Positions 17,522 through 28,904 of a stretch of DNA of 60,674 bases are shown piece after piece. Where the stretch lies: the NCBI GenBank assembly GCA_021413675.1, contig JAIOQA010000020.1:1-60674 (forward strand), in the 5' to 3' direction. The stretch is from Deltaproteobacteria bacterium (GTDB taxonomy: Bacteria; Myxococcota_A; Polyangia; Haliangiales; Haliangiaceae). The position numbers and the translations under genes are program-made. The notes under the pieces are model-generated. The model searched no databases. It was not told where the DNA came from and saw only the letters and a program-made list of their open reading frames with translations. Position 1 is the first letter of the stretch, and the number at the start of each line of letters is the position of its first letter.

Positions 17522-17554
17522 GCGCGCAGCGTGGCACGATCGCGGACCGCGCCG

Positions 17555-19066
17555 CTACTTGCGCTGATCGAGGACGTCCTGGGCCGCGGCGTAGTTCACG
17601 CGGAACACCTGCTCGCCGTCGCTGTCGAGCTCGAGCTTCTTGCCGTCCTTCACCGGCGTCGACGGATCGTGGCGGTAGGCCTCGTGCAGTTGCTCGCCGG
17701 CGCGGTTCTCCGGCTCCTTCGCGAGCGCCGCGGGCGCCACCGGATCGGCCGACGGCGCGGCCGCCACGGCATCTGCGGCCGGAGTGTTGGCCGCCGCGCT
17801 CGTCACCCGCGACAGCGCCGCCAGCCGGCTGGCGACCTCGGTCATGCGCTCGGCGAGCGTGATGAGCTCCGGGTCGTGCAGCCGCGCGGCGTCGGCGCGC
17901 GCGTTGGCCTCGGCCGCGGTGAGCGCGGCGCGCGCGTTGTCGATCATCCCGTTGCGGGCCGCGCCGATGGCCCAGACGATCTCGTTGGCGGCGTGGGCCC
18001 GGGCCCTGGCGATCTCGATGTCGACCTTCACTGCCTTCGCGACCTGCGTCGGGTCGGCCGAGGCGTGGACCGCGGAGTAGGTCGTGCGCTGGTGCGCGCC
18101 GCTGCCGTTGACCGCGTCCTCGAACTCGAGGGTCGCGTCGAGCAGCTCCACCGGCGCGCCGTCGCGGTGGGCGCTGACCCGCAGCGGCACGATCAGGTCG
18201 CGGATGTCGCCCGAGGCAAGATCGCCGAGGACCACGACCCGGGTCGTGCCGCCCTGATCGATCCCGGGCAGCGACTCGATCGTGACGCCGGGGCCGGGTT
18301 GCACGCGCAGCACCAGGTTGCGACCGACCACGGTCTGCATGCGCACCAGCTCGCGATCGAACACCTCGGCGACCGCGGCCGGCGTGGCGAGGTAGCGATA
18401 CACACCGCCGGTGTCGCTCGCGATCGCGCGCAGGCCGCTCTCGTCGAACTCCAGGCCGAAGCCCAGCGACGTGATCGAAATGCCGTCGGCGCGGGCCTGC
18501 GTCACCAGGTTGGCGATCGGCGCCGGATCGTTGGGCACGCCGTCGCCGAGCAGCACGATGCGATCGATGCTGCCCGCGACGCGACCGGCGCGGACCTGCG
18601 CGAGCGCCACCGCGAGGCCGTCGGCGAGCGCGGTCGTGCCGCGGGCCTCGATGCGATCGATCGCGGTCAGCGCCGCGGCGCGCGCGTCGTCGTCGATCGG
18701 CGCCGAGGGCACGAGCGCGCGCGCGGTCGAGTCGAAGGTCACGATCGCGAGGCGATCGCCGTCGTTCAGGCGCTCGACCAGCGCGCGCGCCGAGGCCCGG
18801 ACCGCGGCGATCGGGGCGCCCTCCATCGAGCCCGAGGTGTCGAGCAAGAGCACCAGATCGAGCGGCGGCCGCACGTCGGAGGCGACCTTGCCCGCCGACA
18901 CCCGGATCCGCACCGCGACCTCGCTCGGCGCGCCGGCGGTGACCAGGACGGTCGAGGCCTCGGCGCTCATCTCGACCAGGTTGGGATCGCCGGGCGGCGG
19001 CGCGGCGCCACAGGCGGAGATCAGCATCGTGACGAGCGAGAGGAGCCAGGGCAGGGCGCGAGGCAT
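17555..19066 (-). CDS. von Willebrand factor A-domain lipoprotein
   Basis: A 503-residue lipoprotein with signal 'LPWLLSLVTMLISAC'. The vWA domain spans about residues 65-250 and has an intact MIDAS motif 'DTSGS' with the later 'GTTALADG' and 'LLGDGVPND' elements, so it should bind a divalent metal. After it come beta-sandwich strands and a helical Ala-rich region. Such proteins act as surface adhesins or scaffold partners. ATG 19066 is chosen for its signal peptide; ATG 19084 is also possible. The gene is divergent from the beta-barrel-like gene at 19130. Confidence 0.85.
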   Translation of the reverse strand: MPRALPWLLSLVTMLISACGAAPPPGDPNLVEMSAEASTVLVTAGAPSEVAVRIRVSAGKVASDVRPPLDLVLLLDTSGSMEGAPIAAVRASARALVERLNDGDRLAIVTFDSTARALVPSAPIDDDARAAALTAIDRIEARGTTALADGLAVALAQVRAGRVAGSIDRIVLLGDGVPNDPAPIANLVTQARADGISITSLGFGLEFDESGLRAIASDTGGVYRYLATPAAVAEVFDRELVRMQTVVGRNLVLRVQPGPGVTIESLPGIDQGGTTRVVVLGDLASGDIRDLIVPLRVSAHRDGAPVELLDATLEFEDAVNGSGAHQRTTYSAVHASADPTQVAKAVKVDIEIARARAHAANEIVWAIGAARNGMIDNARAALTAAEANARADAARLHDPELITLAERMTEVASRLAALSRVTSAAANTPAADAVAAAPSADPVAPAALAKEPENRAGEQLHEAYRHDPSTPVKDGKKLELDSDGEQVFRVNYAAAQDVLDQRK

Positions 19067-19129
19067 GACGAGCTGGCAACGCATCAGGCCGTGGTCGGAT
19101 CTACCAACCGGCCAGTGGTACGCTGCGGC

Positions 19130-19870
19130 GTGCGCCTTCGCCTGGTCGTGTCCGCCGCCGCGCTCGCGCTGATCCCGGCACGCGCCGCTCACGCGGGCCT
19201 GTCGCGGTTCGGTTGGTTGCTCGATACCGACGTGATCCCCGAGCGCGCGGTCGAGCTCGAGCAGTGGACCACCGAGGAGGATCAGCAGGGCGCCGCCAAC
19301 CGCGACGAGACCACGCTGTCGTGGGCGCCGGTCATCGGCATCACCGATCGCCTCGAGCTGGCGCTGCCGGTCGAGTGGACCTGGGAGGCCTCGGACACCG
19401 CCGGCGCGCGCACCGCGTTCACGCGGTTCGGCGGCGAGCTGCGCTGGCGCCTCGTCACCAACGATCCGGTCGACGCGCCCGCGTTCGCGCCGCTGGTCCG
19501 GGTCGCGGTCAACCGCCTCGTCACCGAGCGCGACGCGCTCGAGGTCGCCGGCGACATCGCCGGCTCGTACCACTGCGGCCGGGTCCACGTCGTCGCCAAC
19601 GCCGGCGTGCTGCAGGTGGTCCAGCCCGACGCCAACGCGACCACCGCGCGCGGCGGCGCCGGCGTGAGCCTCGGCGTCACCGACGAGCTGCGCCTGGGCG
19701 CCGAGGCCTTCGCGCAGCTCGCGCTCACCGGCGACAGCGACGAGAGCTGGGTCGCCGCCGGCCCGAACCTGGCGTGGAACCACGGCCGCTTCTGGATCGC
19801 GGCCGCGCTGCCGGTCGGCCTCTACCAGATCCGCGTCGCGCCGCGGGTCACCTGGGCGATCGCGTTCTGA
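19130..19870 (+). CDS. secreted beta-barrel-like protein
   Basis: A 246-residue protein with a signal peptide ending 'AHAG'. Most of the rest alternates polar and hydrophobic residues in strands ('LELALPVEWTWE', 'FGGELRWRLV', 'LRLGAEAFAQLAL', 'FWIAAALPVGLYQIRV') and ends 'TWAIAF', an aromatic last residue as in outer membrane barrels. This suggests a small outer membrane barrel. GTG 19130 is preferred; GTG 19115 is also in frame. It is 2 bases from the cupredoxin gene, so the two probably work together. Confidence 0.7.
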   Translation: MRLRLVVSAAALALIPARAAHAGLSRFGWLLDTDVIPERAVELEQWTTEEDQQGAANRDETTLSWAPVIGITDRLELALPVEWTWEASDTAGARTAFTRFGGELRWRLVTNDPVDAPAFAPLVRVAVNRLVTERDALEVAGDIAGSYHCGRVHVVANAGVLQVVQPDANATTARGGAGVSLGVTDELRLGAEAFAQLALTGDSDESWVAAGPNLAWNHGRFWIAAALPVGLYQIRVAPRVTWAIAF

Positions 19871-19872
19871 TC

Positions 19873-20511
19873 ATGCGCGCGCTCGTGGCCGCGCTGCTCG
19901 TGACGCTCGCCGCGCGCGCCCACGCCGGCGGGCGCGTCGTCGGCACGGTCGCGCTGACCGGCGGCGGCAACGCCGCGGACGCGATCGTCTACGTCGTCGG
20001 CTTCACCGAGCCGGCGCCGACCGCGACCCCCGAGGTCCAGCAGAAGAACAAGCACTTCGTGCCCGACCTGATCGCGATCACCGCGGGCCAGGCGGTGTCG
20101 TTCCCCAACGGCGATCCGCTGTTCCACAACGTGTTCTCGCGCTCGGCGGCGCGGCCGTTCGATCTCGGCAGCTACCGGCGCGGCGAGACCAAGTCGAAGG
20201 CGTTCCCGACCACCGGCGTCGTCGATGTCTACTGCAACATCCACCCCGAGATGGCCGCGACGATCCTGGTGCTCCCCAACCGCAAGTACACGCGGGTCCG
20301 CGCCGATGGCACGTTCGCGATCGACGGCGTGCCCGCGGGGACCTGGACCGTGTTCGCGTACGCGCGGCAGTCGGTGCGGCCGGCGAGCGCGAAGATCACC
20401 GTCGTCGACGGCGCCGATGCGAAGGTCGCGCTCGAGCTGACCCACGCCGCCGACCTCGCGCACCCGAACAAGTACGGCGAGGCGTATCGCGATCCGGACA
20501 AGTATCGGTAG
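19873..20511 (+). CDS. secreted cupredoxin with carboxypeptidase-regulatory-like C-terminal domain
   Basis: A 212-residue protein with a signal peptide ending 'ARAHAG'. A first copper ligand is the His in 'PLFHNVFS'. The loop 'YCNIHPEM' supplies Cys, His and Met, giving a complete type-1 copper site as in plastocyanin-like electron carriers. The C-terminal part 'FAIDGVPAGTWTVFAYA' is a small Ig-like regulatory domain. It likely carries electrons or copper in the periplasm or at the surface. It begins 2 bases after the beta-barrel-like gene and is probably in the same operon. Confidence 0.85.
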   Translation: MRALVAALLVTLAARAHAGGRVVGTVALTGGGNAADAIVYVVGFTEPAPTATPEVQQKNKHFVPDLIAITAGQAVSFPNGDPLFHNVFSRSAARPFDLGSYRRGETKSKAFPTTGVVDVYCNIHPEMAATILVLPNRKYTRVRADGTFAIDGVPAGTWTVFAYARQSVRPASAKITVVDGADAKVALELTHAADLAHPNKYGEAYRDPDKYR

Positions 20512-20545
20512 TCGGGGCCGCGGCGCGATCTGCTACGATCGCGCG

Positions 20546-21094
20546 ATGGCAGGACGGGCCCTCGCACTCGCGCTCATCACCGCCCTGGGCTGTGGCGGCA
20601 ACCAGGCGGCGCCAGCGGCGCCGGCCGCGGTGCCCCCGCCCGATGCCGCGCCCGATCGCATCGAGCAGTTCCTCGCGAGCGAGCAGGTGTTTCGCGATCG
20701 CGTCTGCGCCTGCGCCGACATCGCGTGCGCTGCGGCGGCGTCGAAGGACTGGCAGCACGAGGTGCTGCGCAATCCACCGCCCAAGGATCTCCAGCCGACC
20801 GAGGCCCAGAACCAGCGCGCGATGGCGCTGCTCGGCGAGGCCGATGCCTGCCAGGCGAAGTTCGCGCCGACCGGCGCCGACTTCGGCGAGGTGATCACCG
20901 CGATCGGTGTCTTCGCCGACCGCATGTGCGCGTGCGCCGACGAGGCCTGCCGCGGCAAGGTCCAGGGCGAGCTCCAGGCCTGGGAGCAAGCCAACACCGC
21001 GCGGTTCAACAGCGTCGTGCCGACCGCGGCGCAGGAGCACGTGGTCACCGAGGCGATGGGCCGGATCATGACCTGCGCCTCGGGCGCGCACTAG
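20546..21094 (+). CDS. small lipoprotein with two Cys-Ala-Cys-Ala-Asp repeats
   Basis: A 182-residue predicted lipoprotein, signal 'LALALITALGC'. After an Ala/Pro linker there are two related segments, 'DRVCACADIACAA' and 'DRMCACADEACRG', each with a C-x-C-x4-C pattern, plus single cysteines near 'EADACQAKF' and 'IMTCASG'. The repeated helices look like an internal duplication. The cysteines could pair as disulfides or bind metal; the neighbouring cupredoxin makes metal handling a reasonable guess. No named family is recognised. Confidence 0.75.
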   Translation: MAGRALALALITALGCGGNQAAPAAPAAVPPPDAAPDRIEQFLASEQVFRDRVCACADIACAAAASKDWQHEVLRNPPPKDLQPTEAQNQRAMALLGEADACQAKFAPTGADFGEVITAIGVFADRMCACADEACRGKVQGELQAWEQANTARFNSVVPTAAQEHVVTEAMGRIMTCASGAH

Positions 21095-21144
21095 ATCGCG
21101 ATTTCGGGCCGCCGCGCGCCGCGCGATCGCGATAGAACCGGGGC

Positions 21145-21603
21145 ATGGCCCGCTCGTCTTCCGTCGCCCTCGCCGCGTGCGTGCTCGCGACCGCGCTCGC
21201 CGCGCCCCGCGCCTTCGCCAAGGCTCCCGCGAAGTGCCCAGCGGCGGTGACCGCGGCCATCAAGAAGGCGTTCCCGCGCGGCGCGATCCGTTCGTGCAAG
21301 GCCGAGCACGACGACGGCGCCGATCAGTTCGCGGTCGTCGTGAAGACCGGCACGACCCGGGTCGAGGTCGACGTCGCGCCCGACGGCGCCATCAAGCAGA
21401 TCGAGCAGCGGGTCGCGGTCGATCAGGTGCCGGCCGCGGTCCTGAAGGCGTTCGCCGCGAAGTACCCGAAGGCCGAGGCGTCGCGCGCCCAGCGCCAGCA
21501 GCACGCCGACAAGAGCGTGTGCTTCGAGCTCGGCTTCACGACCGAGCACGGGAAGCACGAGGCCACGTTCAGCGAGGCCGGGGCGTTCCTCGAGGAGGAG
21601 TGA
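21145..21603 (+). CDS. secreted PepSY-like protein
   Basis: A 152-residue protein with a signal peptide ending 'AFAK'. The body shows one or two PepSY-like alpha/beta modules: 'CPAAVTAAIKKAFPRGAI' followed by strands 'RVEVDVAPDGAIKQIEQRV', then 'VPAAVLKAFAAKYPKAEA'. PepSY-like (DUF2874-type) proteins are periplasmic and poorly characterised. The gene ends 7 bases before the stop of the convergent sigma factor gene. Confidence 0.75.
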   Translation: MARSSSVALAACVLATALAAPRAFAKAPAKCPAAVTAAIKKAFPRGAIRSCKAEHDDGADQFAVVVKTGTTRVEVDVAPDGAIKQIEQRVAVDQVPAAVLKAFAAKYPKAEASRAQRQQHADKSVCFELGFTTEHGKHEATFSEAGAFLEEE

Positions 21604-21610
21604 GCGGTAG

Positions 21611-22489
21611 CTATCGCCGCTCGGCCTCGTCGAGCAGGCGCTCGACCGAGACATCCAGCTTGCTCTGGATCATGCGGATCACGCTCGTGACCTCGTCGTC
21701 GTCGAGGCGCAGCCGCGCGGCGAGGTGGCGCTGCGTGGCCTCGACCAGGCCGGCGCGGGCCTTGACCAGCCAGCGCGCCGCGGTCGCGCGGTGGACGTTG
21801 TAGATCGCGCCGATCTCGTCGATGCCGAGCTGATCGATCAGCTGCATGCGGAACAGCGTGCGCTCGCGCGGCTCGAGATCCGCGAGCGCAAGCCCGAGCG
21901 CGGTCGAGAACTCGGCGCGGTACTGCTCCTTGAGGCGCTCGAGCGCGGGATCCTTGTCGCCAGGCTGATCGAGGATCGCCTGCTCGAGCGGGACATCGCG
22001 CAGCATCTTCTTGACCTGCCGCACCAGCTCGCGGGTCGCGCTGATCCGCAGCCAGCCGCGCAGCGAGCCGCGCCCGGCGTAGCCGCCGATCGCCGGTGGC
22101 CGACCCTCGCGCGGCAGGAGCAGCTGCGCGCGCAGCATCTGCTTGACCTCGTCGACGGTGTCAGCGGAGGCGCGCACCGCACCGCCCGCGGCGTCGACCT
22201 CGGTGAGGAGGCCATCGAACGCGGCGTGCGCGGCCGGATCGCCCGCGGCGCAGGCGCACGCGAGGTAGAGATCGGCGGCGGGCAGGTTGCGCACCGCGGC
22301 GCGCAGGTCGCTGGCCTCGCCCACGCGGATCGCGAGGAACGCCGCGAACGCCGCATCGGGGACCGCGAGCTGGGGCCAGGCCGCGCGCGCGGTCGCGATC
22401 GCCGCGTCGAGGATCGCACCGACGTCGTCGTCGACGGTGCCGCGCAACTCGGCGGGGAGTGCGTCGCGAAACGAGTCGAGGGCTGGCAT
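21611..22489 (-). CDS. sigma-70-family (ECF-like) sigma factor
   Basis: A 292-residue protein. The region 'GRGSLRGWLRISATREL' resembles the end of sigma region 2. Region 4 is 'LEPRERTLFRMQLIDQLGID' then 'EIGAIYNVHRATAARWLVKA', a clear helix-turn-helix. The long N-terminal half is Ala-rich and helical, as in myxobacterial sigma factors encoded beside Ser/Thr kinases. The gene is divergent from the kinase across 36 bases, and that kinase carries an anti-sigma-like zinc motif, so the two are a likely regulatory pair. Confidence 0.8.
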   Translation of the reverse strand: MPALDSFRDALPAELRGTVDDDVGAILDAAIATARAAWPQLAVPDAAFAAFLAIRVGEASDLRAAVRNLPAADLYLACACAAGDPAAHAAFDGLLTEVDAAGGAVRASADTVDEVKQMLRAQLLLPREGRPPAIGGYAGRGSLRGWLRISATRELVRQVKKMLRDVPLEQAILDQPGDKDPALERLKEQYRAEFSTALGLALADLEPRERTLFRMQLIDQLGIDEIGAIYNVHRATAARWLVKARAGLVEATQRHLAARLRLDDDEVTSVIRMIQSKLDVSVERLLDEAERR

Positions 22490-22525
22490 TGCCGGAGTTC
22501 CCGCATTGTCCCACAATCGCGAGCG

Positions 22526-24613
<2,088 letters not shown>

Positions 24614-24835
24614 CGTCCTCACACGGCGTCGGCGCACGGCATGCTCGGCGAGAGACACCGCGCGCGCGCGACATCGGCCAGGCCGCGCGCCTGCAGGCCG
24701 AGCACCACGTCGGTGGCGACCGCGGCGAGGCCGGCGCCGCCGACCGCGACGCCACGAAATCGCCGTCGCAACCCCGCGAGATTCCCTGGTTCCGTCCGCG
24801 CGCCGCGCGTGGTTCGCCGATCGTCACGCGAGTCA

Positions 24836-24864
24836 GCGGAGACATGTCTCCGCGCGCGGAGACA
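24836..24864. promoter_or_regulatory. 18-bp perfect palindrome plus third half-site upstream of DUF4157 gene
   Basis: GCGGAGACATGTCTCCGC at 24836-24853 is a perfect palindrome, and its half-site GCGGAGACA recurs at 24856-24864. It lies 61-89 bases before the DUF4157 start. The surrounding gap (24614-24925, 312 bases) holds no convincing gene; this operator-like site is its main feature. Confidence 0.6.
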
Positions 24865-24925
24865 CCGGGCTCGCTTTCATCGTCACAAGTCGATCCGCGC
24901 CGCTACCAAGGCCGCGGAGGACGAC

Positions 24926-26821
24926 ATGCTTCGACGCTACGCATCGGACAGCCGCGACGATGGACAGGCCACGTACACGCCCGCGCCTGGCCGGGTGCCA
25001 GCGACTGCCCGGGTCGGGGCGCGCGCGGCCACGCCGATCGTCTTTCGGGTCGAGAGCGCCGAGGCGGCGGCCGCGCTCGCCGACCGCTTCGGGCCCCGCG
25101 ATGGCAATGGCGTCGCGGCCGACGCCGAGGTGACCGTGCGCCGCGCGGCGGGATCCACGGGAGCACCGCTGCCCACCGAGGTGCGCGAGCGCTTCGAGCA
25201 GTCGCTCGGGAGCGATCTGTCGGACGTCCGGGTCCACACCGGCGATGCGTCGGCGGAAGCCGCCGCGGCGGTCGGCGCCCGCGCGTACACGATCGGCAAC
25301 GACATTCACTTTGGCGCCGGCTCCTACGCCCCGACCGATCCTTTCGGGATCCACCTGCTCGCGCACGAGGTCGCGCACACGCAGCAACAGGCCGGCGGCG
25401 CGCCGACCACGCAGTACAAGCTGGCGGTGTCGACGCCGGTCGACGCCGCCGAGCTCGAGGCCGATCGCGCTGCGGATGCGATGGTCGTGGGCGCGCCGAC
25501 GCTCGTCGGGCGCGCCGACGGTGGCGCGGCGCGGAAGGTCATGCGAGATGCGGCGGCGACCGATCCGGACGCCGTGTCCACGTCGGTGCAGTACATGAAG
25601 AACCTGCAGGCCGAGGCCGCCAAGATCGCGCAAGATCTTGCCGCGTCGCCGGCGCTCGCGATGGCGCGCGCGGCGCAAGCGAAGCTCGGTGCGGCCAAGA
25701 AGATCACCAGCGAGATCGGCGGGGTCTACGCGGGCGCGCAGAAGGAAGCGTGCAAGGCCGCGCTCAAGCTGGCCGAGCACGACAAGGCGATGAAGGAGCT
25801 CGAGGCCTCGATCGTCTCGGGTGCTCTCGAGAAGGTGCTGGGCCTGGTGGTAGGCGGCGTCGCCGAAAAGTTCGTCGGGCCGCTCGGCGACGCAGGCGTC
25901 GAGGTCTTGAAGTGGCTACTCGAGAAGGGCGTGAAGGCCGCGACCGAGGCGGTCACCGACAAGACCGTCGGCAAGCCCGGTGCGATCTCCGACACGGCGC
26001 TGCCCGACTCCTCGTTGCTCCAGGACATCGCCAGCGCGAAGGAGCTGTGGGCGGCGAACGCCGCGCTGGTGGGCGTGGTGGGCTCGCTCGCCGAGATCGG
26101 CCAGGCTGCGGCGCCGCTTGCCGCCTCGATCACCGCGAACGCCGGCGCGCTCGACAGCAAGGACAAGGACGGCAAGCCGTCGACGGTCTCGGTGCCCGAT
26201 CCGTCGGGCAAGGCGAAGAGCGTGCAGGTCGCGCCGCTCTCGATCCCCGAGATCGAGAAGAAGATGGATCAGCTGCGCGGCGCGGGCGCCGCCGCGATCC
26301 GGGCGACCGACGCCGCCGGCCAGCTGCTCGCGACCGCCACCGCGCTCCACGCCGAGCTGGTCGCGATCCAGGCGGTCACGACGCCGGAGCTGGCCTATCA
26401 GAACATCTGGGTGCAGTACGGCGGGCCGATCGAAGGCAACGGCGGTTCCGTCGGGACCATCGACAAGACCCCGTACATCAAGGCGTGGCAGGGGACCATC
26501 GGCAAGATGGTGACCACCGGCACCGAGTGCAGCCCGAAGGGCACGTGCATCCCCGAGATCTATCCGGCGCTGCCCGGCGAGGGCATGACCAAGCCGACGG
26601 TCATGGCGACGGTGGGCAAGGACATGCCGTTCGTCGCCGCGGGCGCCACGGCGAAGATCATCGCAGTGCTCGACGCGGGCGTGTACACCGCGAGCCTGCT
26701 CATCGCGCCGGTGGTCGGCGCGGATGGTGGCGTGGTCTACGACGATGCGCCGGCCGCCAGCACCGGCGCGTCCGACAGCGCCCCGATGTCCAGCACCAGC
26801 GCGTCGGGCGACGCGGGCTGA
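24926..26821 (+). CDS. DUF4157 (eCIS-core) domain protein
   Basis: A 631-residue protein. A DUF4157 domain at about residues 80-160 contains 'LPTEVRERFEQSLGSDLSDV', 'RVHTGDASAEAA', 'AYTIGNDIHFG' and the zinc-protease-like motif H147-E-V-A-H151 followed by 'TQQQ'. These domains are a hallmark of proteins linked to extracellular contractile injection systems and of toxin-like polymorphic proteins. The remaining 450 residues are Ala-rich helices with a coiled-coil feel and a Ser/Ala tail; no toxin fold is recognised. No tail-sheath, tube or baseplate gene is in the window. The start has a GCGGAGG ribosome site. Confidence 0.85.
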   Translation: MLRRYASDSRDDGQATYTPAPGRVPATARVGARAATPIVFRVESAEAAAALADRFGPRDGNGVAADAEVTVRRAAGSTGAPLPTEVRERFEQSLGSDLSDVRVHTGDASAEAAAAVGARAYTIGNDIHFGAGSYAPTDPFGIHLLAHEVAHTQQQAGGAPTTQYKLAVSTPVDAAELEADRAADAMVVGAPTLVGRADGGAARKVMRDAAATDPDAVSTSVQYMKNLQAEAAKIAQDLAASPALAMARAAQAKLGAAKKITSEIGGVYAGAQKEACKAALKLAEHDKAMKELEASIVSGALEKVLGLVVGGVAEKFVGPLGDAGVEVLKWLLEKGVKAATEAVTDKTVGKPGAISDTALPDSSLLQDIASAKELWAANAALVGVVGSLAEIGQAAAPLAASITANAGALDSKDKDGKPSTVSVPDPSGKAKSVQVAPLSIPEIEKKMDQLRGAGAAAIRATDAAGQLLATATALHAELVAIQAVTTPELAYQNIWVQYGGPIEGNGGSVGTIDKTPYIKAWQGTIGKMVTTGTECSPKGTCIPEIYPALPGEGMTKPTVMATVGKDMPFVAAGATAKIIAVLDAGVYTASLLIAPVVGADGGVVYDDAPAASTGASDSAPMSSTSASGDAG

Positions 26822-26832
26822 TCGGGGGCCGG

Positions 26833-28785
26833 CTACTTCGCGACCAGCACCAGGCCCGTGCGCGGCGGGATCGACGTCGGCGCGGTCACGGTCGCGTTGG
26901 TGATCAGATCGGTGTAGTCGCCCGCGGGCAGGTTGGTCGCGGGCTGCGCGGTGTCACCGCGGTTGAGCGCCACGTAGACGACGTCGCCGGGCGCCTGCAT
27001 CTCGTAGACGAAGGTGTCGTTGGCGACCGACAGCGTGGTGCGCGTGCCGCGGCGGAGCGCGGCGTGCGCCGAGCGGGTCTTGATGAGCGCCGACAGGCGA
27101 TCGCGGAGCCAGGTCTGGTTCTGGGTCAGGCCGGTCCACGGCATCATGCGGCGGTTGTCGGGATCGCCGGCGCCGGCCAGGCCGACCTCGTCGCCGTAGT
27201 AGATGAGCGGCACGCCCGGCGTGGTCATGAGCAGCGTGTACGCGGTCGCGACGCGCTCGAACGGCGACTTCGTGGTCGGCAGCTGCGGCTGGTTCACCCA
27301 CGCCCGATCCTTGCCGCCGTCCCAGTCGTGGAACTGCGGCTGATCCTCGGCGAAGTGGATGATGCGCGGCACGTCGTGGTTGCCGAGGAAGGTCGACATC
27401 ACCGAACCGGGGCCGTAGTAGGCCGCGTTGGTGTCCATGAAATTGGCGACGTCGGTCATCGAGCCCTGGCGGCCGAGCATCGCGTGGAGCAGCTGGTAGC
27501 GCAGCGGGAAGTCGAACTGACCGTCGAGCATCGTCGACGGGTTGATGTACGACTTGATCAGATCGCGATCGCCGGTGAAGGTCTCGCCGACCAGATAGAA
27601 CACCTGGTCCCACGCGACCTCGGCGTTGAGCCGGGCGCGGAGATCGGTCAGCCACGAGGTCTCGACGTGCTTGATCGCGTCGAGGCGGTAGCCGTCGGCG
27701 CCGAGCTTCTTGGCCCACGCGATCGCGTTGTCGACCGACCAGTGGCGAGCGTCGTCGATCGTGAAGTTGAAGTCGGGCAGGTAGGTCGTGAACCAGCAGC
27801 GCAGCCGATCGTTGTCCCAGTCGCAGCCGTCGCCGCACACGCAGTTGCCGCCGTGGCCGTTGTCGTCGGGCCAGAACCAGGTCGGGTGCTGCTGGTAGAT
27901 CGGGCTCTCGGTGTGCACGTGGTTCATCGCGTAGTCGATGATCACCTGCATGTTGTGCGTGTGCGCGTGGTCGATCAGCTCCTTGAGCTCGGCCTCGGTG
28001 CCGACGTGCGACTCGACCTTGGTCAGGTCCTTGGGCCAGTAGCCGTGATAGCCCGAGTACTGGTGGCCATCGGTGCCGGGGTACTTGTTGTCGGCGTTGT
28101 CGAACGGCGAGGTGATCCACAGCGTGTTCACGCCGAGGTCGTCGAAGTAGCCGCTGTCGATCTTCTGGGTGACGCCGGCGAAGTCGCCGCCGTCGTAGTC
28201 GGCGGGCGCCTCGACGCCGACCGAGGCGTTGTTCGCCGGGTTGCCGTCGGCGAAGCGGTCGGTCATCACGAAGTACATGACCGCGTCGCGCCAGTCGATC
28301 GTCGGCCGCTTGGGGCAGTGATCGCAGTCGACGCGCACCACCGAGTTGTTGCCGCCGAAGCCGTCGGGCGACATGCGCGGGTTGGCCGGGTCGGCCTGCC
28401 ACTGGCCGTCGATCACCAGCTTGTAGAGGATGATCTGCTCGTCGCTGGCGGGGATGGTCGCGGTGAAGCCGCCAGCGGTCTTCGTCATCGTGACGCCGGT
28501 GGTCCAGCCGTCGGGCGCGAAGTCGCCGCGCACCGAGACCGAGGTCGCGCTGCCCTGATAGTCGATCGTCAGCGTGCAGGTCGGCTGTGGCGTCGAACAC
28601 GGCTCCATGACGTAGGCGTCGGGTGCCGGCATCGCGTCGACGATTGGTTCGACCGTCGCGTCGGGGTCACCAACGCCTCCGTCGCCGTTCGCCGGTGGTG
28701 ACTGATTCGACGGACAGCCCGCGAGCGCGAGCGCGAGAGACGCGGCGACGAGGATCCTCACGAGCGAGGTTGGTTCAAGCGCCAT
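26833..28785 (-). CDS. GH13 alpha-amylase-family lipoprotein
   Basis: A 650-residue secreted glycosidase acting on alpha-glucans such as starch or maltodextrin. Signal peptide 'ILVAASLALALAGC' with lipobox is followed by an Asp/Ala spacer, a starch-binding or E-set-like N-terminal domain and a (beta/alpha)8 GH13 domain beginning 'DWRDAVMYFVMTDRFADG'. The nucleophile is in 'DGYRLDAIKHV', the acid/base in 'GETFTGD' and the third aspartate in 'GNHDVPR'. All three catalytic residues are present. It is divergent from the porin gene over a gap of about 200 bases that contains an operator-like repeat. A longer start at 28830 was rejected because the signal peptide starts at 28785. Confidence 0.9.
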   Translation of the reverse strand: MALEPTSLVRILVAASLALALAGCPSNQSPPANGDGGVGDPDATVEPIVDAMPAPDAYVMEPCSTPQPTCTLTIDYQGSATSVSVRGDFAPDGWTTGVTMTKTAGGFTATIPASDEQIILYKLVIDGQWQADPANPRMSPDGFGGNNSVVRVDCDHCPKRPTIDWRDAVMYFVMTDRFADGNPANNASVGVEAPADYDGGDFAGVTQKIDSGYFDDLGVNTLWITSPFDNADNKYPGTDGHQYSGYHGYWPKDLTKVESHVGTEAELKELIDHAHTHNMQVIIDYAMNHVHTESPIYQQHPTWFWPDDNGHGGNCVCGDGCDWDNDRLRCWFTTYLPDFNFTIDDARHWSVDNAIAWAKKLGADGYRLDAIKHVETSWLTDLRARLNAEVAWDQVFYLVGETFTGDRDLIKSYINPSTMLDGQFDFPLRYQLLHAMLGRQGSMTDVANFMDTNAAYYGPGSVMSTFLGNHDVPRIIHFAEDQPQFHDWDGGKDRAWVNQPQLPTTKSPFERVATAYTLLMTTPGVPLIYYGDEVGLAGAGDPDNRRMMPWTGLTQNQTWLRDRLSALIKTRSAHAALRRGTRTTLSVANDTFVYEMQAPGDVVYVALNRGDTAQPATNLPAGDYTDLITNATVTAPTSIPPRTGLVLVAK

Positions 28786-28883
28786 GCCACGCGATGCTCG
28801 CGCCAGCCGCGGCGAGTTGTCGAGGGACATTTAGCGGCGGCCGGGTAACGCGCGTGTTGCGAACCTGCGCACGATGGCGCGAT

Positions 28884-28904
28884 CGCGTTGCGATTGGCAA
28901 CGCG
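28884..28904. promoter_or_regulatory. operator-like inverted repeat between GH13 and porin genes
   Basis: CGCGTTGC, then GATTG, then GCAACGCG: perfect 8-base arms around a 5-base spacer. A related half-site, GTTGCGAAC, lies about 35 bases to the left (near 28857). The position between divergent starch-use genes and the TTGCGA...GCAA core suggest a LacI-type or similar sugar-responsive operator. Confidence 0.5.
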
